11,764 nt of DNA, from NCBI GenBank assembly GCA_023853785.1, contig JAJIRX010000891.1, forward strand, positions 1 through 11,764, given 5' to 3'. Positions 8,224-11,764 of this stretch are shown piece by piece. Numbering within the stretch: the first letter of the stretch is position 1; each line of letters opens with the position of its first letter. Under the pieces are notes generated by a model. That model had not been told where the DNA came from. It searched no databases and was given only the letters and a program-made list of their open reading frames with translations. Origin of the DNA: Psilocybe azurescens (Eukaryota > Basidiomycota > Agaricomycetes > Agaricales > Agrocybaceae). A program made the position numbers and the translations under genes.

Positions 8224-9122
8224 ATGTACCGCTCGAACTTCCGTACGAGCAACAGCGATAACTGTCGTTCCCTTCATGACGATGCAGGTAACGTTGCTAG
8301 ATTTGTCTGTCTCGTGTTTGCATTTTGATTCTGTCGCGTTGTTTGTATAGATCTACAAGAGCTGAGACCCCATTTGCTGGTCTGCGACGATTATTTATCT
8401 GGTGACAGATTCCTCCGAACGTCCTGCTGGCAAAAAATTGACCGTGTCTTATCCTGTTTGCATGGAACTCCGGTTCAGTACCAAAAGCGTTGTGTTGTAG
8501 TGGGATTGGTTTAATGTGCATTGTTGGGACCCTCTGGTGATTTTGAGCCTGGGCATGGAAGCCTGGCGGACGCGAGACACATCTTCAAGTTGACTTGTCC
8601 CCAAGGCATTCCTGGTTACGAGGACGATTTTGATGTTGCTCTGGAGAACGTGGCCGATCTTCTGGAAGTATTGCCAGGAAATAAACAGAGCGACGACCCT
8701 TTCCTATCGACCACATCAAATGGTGCGGCTTGTCTCAGGTTCAATCCCCCAATCTTTCAGTCAAAGGTCAGTGGAATAGTCATCTCTATTGACTGGAAAA
8801 CTGATGTTTATATAGGCATTGCATTTCCTACGTGAGTGTCTTTTCCATCGACGTCCTGTCCAACGACTTATGCAAATTAGATTGGGTGCGCCATCGCATT
8901 AATCCCCGGTATCCTGTGCTCCCGGAACACACATCATATCTCTCTGAAATTGTCGAGGACTACGCAATGTCTGTTTATACTGTGACAAAGGCTGGGGAAG
9001 ATGTACAAGCATCGGACATAGGTTCTGTGTTAGTGGGCAGTCTTATTCGGGTCACATTTCTGTTGTTTCATGATATCAATAAAGGGTTGGTGACGTCCAT
9101 AGATGATATTGCCATTCTGTAG
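8224..9122 (+). CDS. Hypothetical protein with microexon (paralogue A), one in-frame stop
   Basis: The proposed start is ATG 8224 (MYRSNFRTSNSDN), although the frame is open back to 8128. Exons are 8224-8287, 8351-8766, 8816-8831 and 8881-9122. Introns are 8288-8350 (GTAACG), 8767-8815 (GTCAGT) and 8832-8880 (GTGAGT). The 16-nt third exon joins FNPPIFQSK through ALHFL to HWVRHRINPRYPVLPEH. The C-terminus is LVGSLIRVTFLLFHDINKG, ending at TAG 9120-9122. One TAA at 8512-8514 interrupts VVVGLV and CALLGPSGDF in the same frame. It is a nonsense change, a sequence error or an unrecognised small intron. The family is unrecognised. Paralogue B (10480-11414) has matching segments: RFNPPIFQSK against RFNYPLWEPK, and LVGSLIRVTF against LVGAMVEVTF. 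No signal peptide or membrane segment stands out. Confidence 0.6.
8816..8831 (+). other. 16-nt microexon of paralogue A
   Basis: GCATTGCATTTCCTAC lies between two 49-nt introns, preceded by TATATAG and followed by GTGAGT. Including it gives a continuous frame across the three exons. Skipping it breaks the frame, because 16 is not a multiple of three. Confidence 0.65.
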
Positions 9123-9547
9123 AGATAGCCCCATGATTCATTGATTTCTGCTTAGTAAACCGTTCGATTCACGTCAATTTTATGATTACAATGTTCCGCG
9201 AAAATGTCAATGTAACACGGATACAGTATTCCATATGAGTTTTTCATATTCTTCCACTCAGTTCATACTCTTCCTGTGCGCTACAAATCAATATGTCGCC
9301 TCCGGTAGATTACTTGATTCAGCACCGGCCTCCGTAGGTATGTATGCTTATTTGTTACATTTGGCCGATCATCGGTTGGCTTGATTGACTGACTCCTGTC
9401 CCGGTTCATCCTTTCACTCTAGTCTTTACCACTTCGCTGGCTGAGAAATCGCGATTTATCTGTTCTCCTGCCCGACCGTCGGTCTTTCGCGCAGTCAAAG
9501 TGGGTTGATGGAGCAAGATAGATCAACTCATCGGCATACAGGTATTA
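9123..9547. other. Intergenic region with a splice-like exon fragment
   Basis: No full gene is supported. An ATG at 9294 opens MSPPVDYLIQHRPP and meets TAG exactly at a GTATGT donor (9339). A CACTCTAG acceptor ends at 9420. The following stretch, 9421-9541, has two short open frames ending at a CATACAG site. This may be the broken 5' part of the gene remnant at 9548-10291, but the frames cannot be joined without invoking indels. Confidence 0.35.
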
Positions 9548-10291
9548 TTGCGGTTTACGTGCTGGGTGCGCCCTGTCGTTCGGTGGGTGGATCGCTGTCC
9601 GCGTGAACTTTTTTGTTACTCGTCGGCTCGTGCGATGTTTGAGGACCCTCCTGAGAAGCATTGTGAGTTGGAAAAAAGGTGGAAGAGAATGGTCGCGTAT
9701 TCCCTTTTCCCCACAAGTTCTTCATTTTTCTTTCTATTTCATTATTTTATTTCAAACGCGCTTACCCATCTTGTTATCAGATTTGGTATGGACTCTAGAA
9801 CGTTGATCGTTGCGTTAAAATGGGGCGTGAAGTTGGTAATTTGCACCCGTGTTCCTTCCGTTCCCGTAATGTCTATTAGGTATGTGATATAGAGCTGTCT
9901 TAATTCTGTTGTCGTTGATGGGTCCGGACAGTGCGACGATGGTCGATAACAAAGTTGAAACGGCTGCAAAATATCGCGTGTATCATCGTGTTCAATGTGC
10001 GTTTGAATGTTATCCCATCTCATTGTACCTTTCGCGTGCTAGGTTCTAACGACAGGCGTACAGTATTGGATATGAAGGACGAGATCCAAGGAAGGTCCCC
10101 GATTCATCGTGTCATGGGCTTCTTGGACATTCCGCGATCGCTTCCCTTTATTTTTGACGACGTGTCGAGTTGCGAGGGCGAACAAATGGGAGCGAGAGGA
10201 CGCCATTTTGCGTTATATCGTAGCGTACGCGGCAAAACCTAATCAGCCAACAGTCTCTTGGTCACAAGCAAAAGCAGAATTTTCTATATAA
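9548..10291 (+). pseudogene. Degraded or badly resolved hypothetical gene
   Basis: Three pieces join by good splice signals. An open frame up to 9879 (with MDSRTLIVALKWGVKLV) is followed by intron 9880-9931 (GTATGT to GGACAG). The next exon has TMVDNKVETAAKYRVYHRVQ, followed by intron 9997-10042 (GTGCGT to TGCTAG). The last has SNDRRTVLDMKDEIQGRSPI, HRVMGFLDIPRSLPFIFDDV and onward. The frame printed after that ends at 10242. A shifted frame reads NKWEREDAILRYIVAYAAK and then NQPTVSWSQAKAEFSI, ending at 10291, and looks more protein-like. The T-rich part at 9700-9760 looks intronic rather than coding. I do not recognise the family, and the start is unknown. Confidence 0.3.
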
Positions 10292-10479
10292 ACTGTAATT
10301 GAAACCTTTTATCCACTTTGCTGCTGCCCGCCCAATATTTCTCTCCTGAGCCCGGGTTCTCCTTCCTATCTTGCAATTATCATGAGTCAGCCACCGTGCA
10401 TATTCATTCATTTTTGTTTTTGTTTTCCATGTACTGATTATGACCTCGCTCGTAGCCCCCCTTTCAACGGCCCTTTCGT
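10292..10479. other. Intergenic or 5' region of paralogue B
   Basis: This stretch contains a TACTGATTATG branch-like element and a GCTCGTAG acceptor-like site ending at 10455. The frame of the next gene is open from there (PPFQRPF before ATG 10480). An upstream exon is therefore possible but was not found. Confidence 0.35.
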
Positions 10480-11414
10480 ATGCCAGCAACTTCACGCCCT
10501 CAATACGTGGCGTCCCCATCGTTCATGAACTACGTTCAATGGCGTGGCACGGGATCGGACGTTTTGGCGCTCGCTGGTGGTCCAACTGACCCCATTGAGC
10601 CTGCTTACGCGATTGTGGTGGGAGTGGTGGTCAGTAATAGGCCATATCTCGGTGAGTTTGTCTCTATAATACGGTGGGACCGCAATCACTCACATAATGT
10701 CCCTAGGTGTTCAGGGAATTTCAACCCAGCATATGCCGACCCACTCAAGACCGCGAAGGCCGCCAAGCTCCAGTTCAAAATCGCAGCCTGTGCTGGACTC
10801 AGATTTTGGACTGGACTACGATGTCGACTACGACAATCTGTTGGGTCTTCAAGACAAAATCGCAAGACTTCCCTTAGGCGATTCTTTCTCATCGAAGATG
10901 GAAGGACCATGAGATTTAACTATCCCTTGTGGGAGCCAAAGGTATGTCTTTTTTTGTTTTGTTTTTTGTTTTTTTTTTTTTTGCTCTGTATACGTACTGA
11001 TTATTCTTATATGTATTCTACCGTTAGACTGACGATAATGATAGTGAGTAATCTTGCTTTTCCTTCAAAAGTAGTCATACTAATATTTCTCCTTAAGCCC
11101 CGAACGTAACGCAATCACGGCGGGGTACAATGTCAACCGATTGTACACCCTGGTTCGACCTCGTCAAGCAATCCCACCAAATATGCCGTTTACCCTTGTA
11201 CGATGCAAACGAGAACTTGGATACCAGGCCCGAGACATGGGAAAGCAAGCTCGTTGGCGCCATGGTAGAGGTGACGTTTAGCTTAAAGCACTATCATATG
11301 GCAGCCAACTCTCGCGCGTCGAAGCAAGCGATACTTTCTCCGCAAAAGTGGAAGCGTCAGTATTTGAGACCCCCTGTGTCCTTCGTAGTCCATTCAAGAA
11401 TTTGGCTTCTCTAA
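10480..11414 (+). CDS. Hypothetical protein with microexon (paralogue B), one frameshift
   Basis: Exons are 10480-10651, 10707-10941, 11028-11043 and 11098-11414. Introns are 10652-10706 (GTGAGT to CCCTAG), 10942-11027 (GTATGT, with a T14 tract, to CCGTTAG) and 11044-11097 (GTGAGT, CTAAT branch, CTTAAG). The protein starts MPATSRPQYVASPSFMNYVQ and includes AYAIVVGVVVSNRPYLG and a Ser/Arg/Pro-rich stretch. DFGLDYDVDYDNLLGLQDKI follows. One base seems lost at CCATGAG (10907-10913), since an extra A would join SSKMEGP to MRFNYPLWEPK. The 16-nt exon then joins EPK through TDDND to TPNVTQ. The C-terminus contains LVGAMVEVTFSLKHYHMA and stops at TAA 11412-11414. Its family is unrecognised. It matches paralogue A in layout and in two motifs. 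Confidence 0.58.
10969..10982 (+). repeat. T14 tract inside an intron of paralogue B
   Basis: The T-rich run follows interrupted TTTTTTTG and TTTTTTG blocks within intron 10942-11027. Read as coding it gives a false hydrophobic, membrane-like stretch. Confidence 0.75.
11028..11043 (+). other. 16-nt microexon of paralogue B
   Basis: ACTGACGATAATGATA lies between CCGTTAG and GTGAGT. It has the same length and phases as the microexon of paralogue A (8816-8831), although the encoded residues differ. It keeps the frame from RFNYPLWEPK to the C-terminal exon. Confidence 0.6.
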
Positions 11415-11596
11415 GAAACCACTGCACTCACTCCAGACCCCGTCTCGCGGCTGCAACAAATCAGCAGCGCGATCGTTTGTTCCCTTCCCAAATGGTGTCA
11501 AACAGCCCAATTTTACCCTAAATGGCACATCTCGCCGCCACTGTCCCTATTTCGGCTCTACTGATACTGTTGGGAGCATCAAGTTGACCCATACTG
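11415..11596. other. Non-coding region downstream of paralogue B
   Basis: No long frame or recognised feature was seen. The sequence is of mixed composition (GCAACAAATCAGCAGCGCGA, TTTTACCCTAAATGG) and leads into the palindrome cluster. Confidence 0.4.
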
Positions 11597-11732
11597 ATGT
11601 TACACTGTAACATATGATATGATAGAAAGTACATTTACAGTGTAGCATAATATGGGTTCAGTGGTCCCTCTGAACCAGTGAATGTTTCCTTCCATTTTGG
11701 GCATTTACACTGTACCATATGATGATACAGTG
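11597..11732. repeat. Cluster of palindromic TACACTGTA repeats (possible transposon terminal or subterminal repeats)
   Basis: Three related units of about 22 bp lie at 11599-11622 (TTACACTGTAACATATGATA), 11632-11653 (CATTTACAGTGTAGCATAAT) and 11702-11723 (CATTTACACTGTACCATATG). The first includes a perfect 17-bp hairpin, ATGTTACACTGTAACAT (11597-11613). TACACTGTAA (11601-11610) and TTACAGTGTA (11635-11644) form a perfect 10-bp inverted repeat. CACTGTA (11708-11714) and TACAGTG (11726-11732) form another. The density is far above the rest of the window, but the other end of any element lies outside. Confidence 0.65.
11655..11676. repeat. Perfect 7-bp hairpin GGTTCAG/CTGAACC
   Basis: The arms at 11655-11661 and 11670-11676 are separated by the 8-nt loop TGGTCCCT. 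The hairpin sits between the second and third TACACTGTA units. It resembles a terminator or a transposon-end hairpin, but no CTRR end follows within 30 bases. Confidence 0.6.
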
Positions 11733-11764
11733 AATCCGCTCAATGGCTCATACCTAGGCATTTT

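Noticed and set aside
9742..10023. Minus-strand 93-codon frame
   Set aside because: It is antisense to a region with two clean plus-strand introns and carries no recognised motif.
10942..11109. Membrane-like hydrophobic end (CLFLFCFLFFFFLL) of a long plus-strand frame
   Set aside because: It is the T-rich intron 10942-11027 read as coding. Splice sites and the paralogue both support removing it.
11655..11676. GGTTCAG/CTGAACC hairpin as the 3' end of a Helitron
   Set aside because: No CTRR follows closely, and the Helitron gene here is on the minus strand, so its 3' end should lie to the left of position 1.
1..11764. tRNA, rRNA, CRISPR array or bacterial-type operon
   Set aside because: No cloverleaf arms, rRNA-like blocks, regularly spaced direct repeats or Shine-Dalgarno-led gene series were seen. 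The window has eukaryotic introns throughout.

Overview
The window looks like accessory DNA from a basidiomycete, probably Agaricomycete, genome. The evidence is short GT-AG introns (46-89 nt), a Helitron of the type common in mushroom-forming fungi, and F-box proteins of a family expanded in those fungi. No bacterial-style operons, CRISPR arrays, rRNA or tRNA genes were recognised. Family names come from remembered conserved motifs, not from a search.

Layout. (1) Positions 1-4513, minus strand: the N-terminal two thirds of a Helitron Rep/helicase gene. It covers an N-terminal DUF6570-like region, the Helitron_like_N domain, the HUH and two-tyrosine (Y2) motifs, and the start of the linker toward the helicase, which would lie left of position 1. 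The frame is broken many times, and at least two breaks look like real introns. (2) 4512-5161, plus: a small four-exon gene of unknown function, head-to-head with the Helitron. (3) 5435-6390 and 6609-8017, plus: two tandem genes with an F-box-like N-terminus followed by a domain patterned like a nucleotidyltransferase fold. Both need frameshifts to read through. (4) 8224-9122 and 10480-11414, plus: two paralogous genes of an unrecognised family that share an exon layout including a 16-nt microexon. Between them lies a poorly preserved gene-like stretch (about 9548-10291). (5) 11415-11764: non-coding DNA with a cluster of palindromic TACACTGTA repeats.

The most informative general feature is that almost every gene is broken by one- or two-base indels at a similar rate, often in short homopolymers. 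Splice sites and protein motifs are well kept and only one clear in-frame nonsense codon was seen. That suggests either an under-polished long-read assembly or recent decay of a transposon-rich cluster. No shared pathway is evident. The plus-strand genes read as a lineage-specific cluster of paralogues next to a Helitron.
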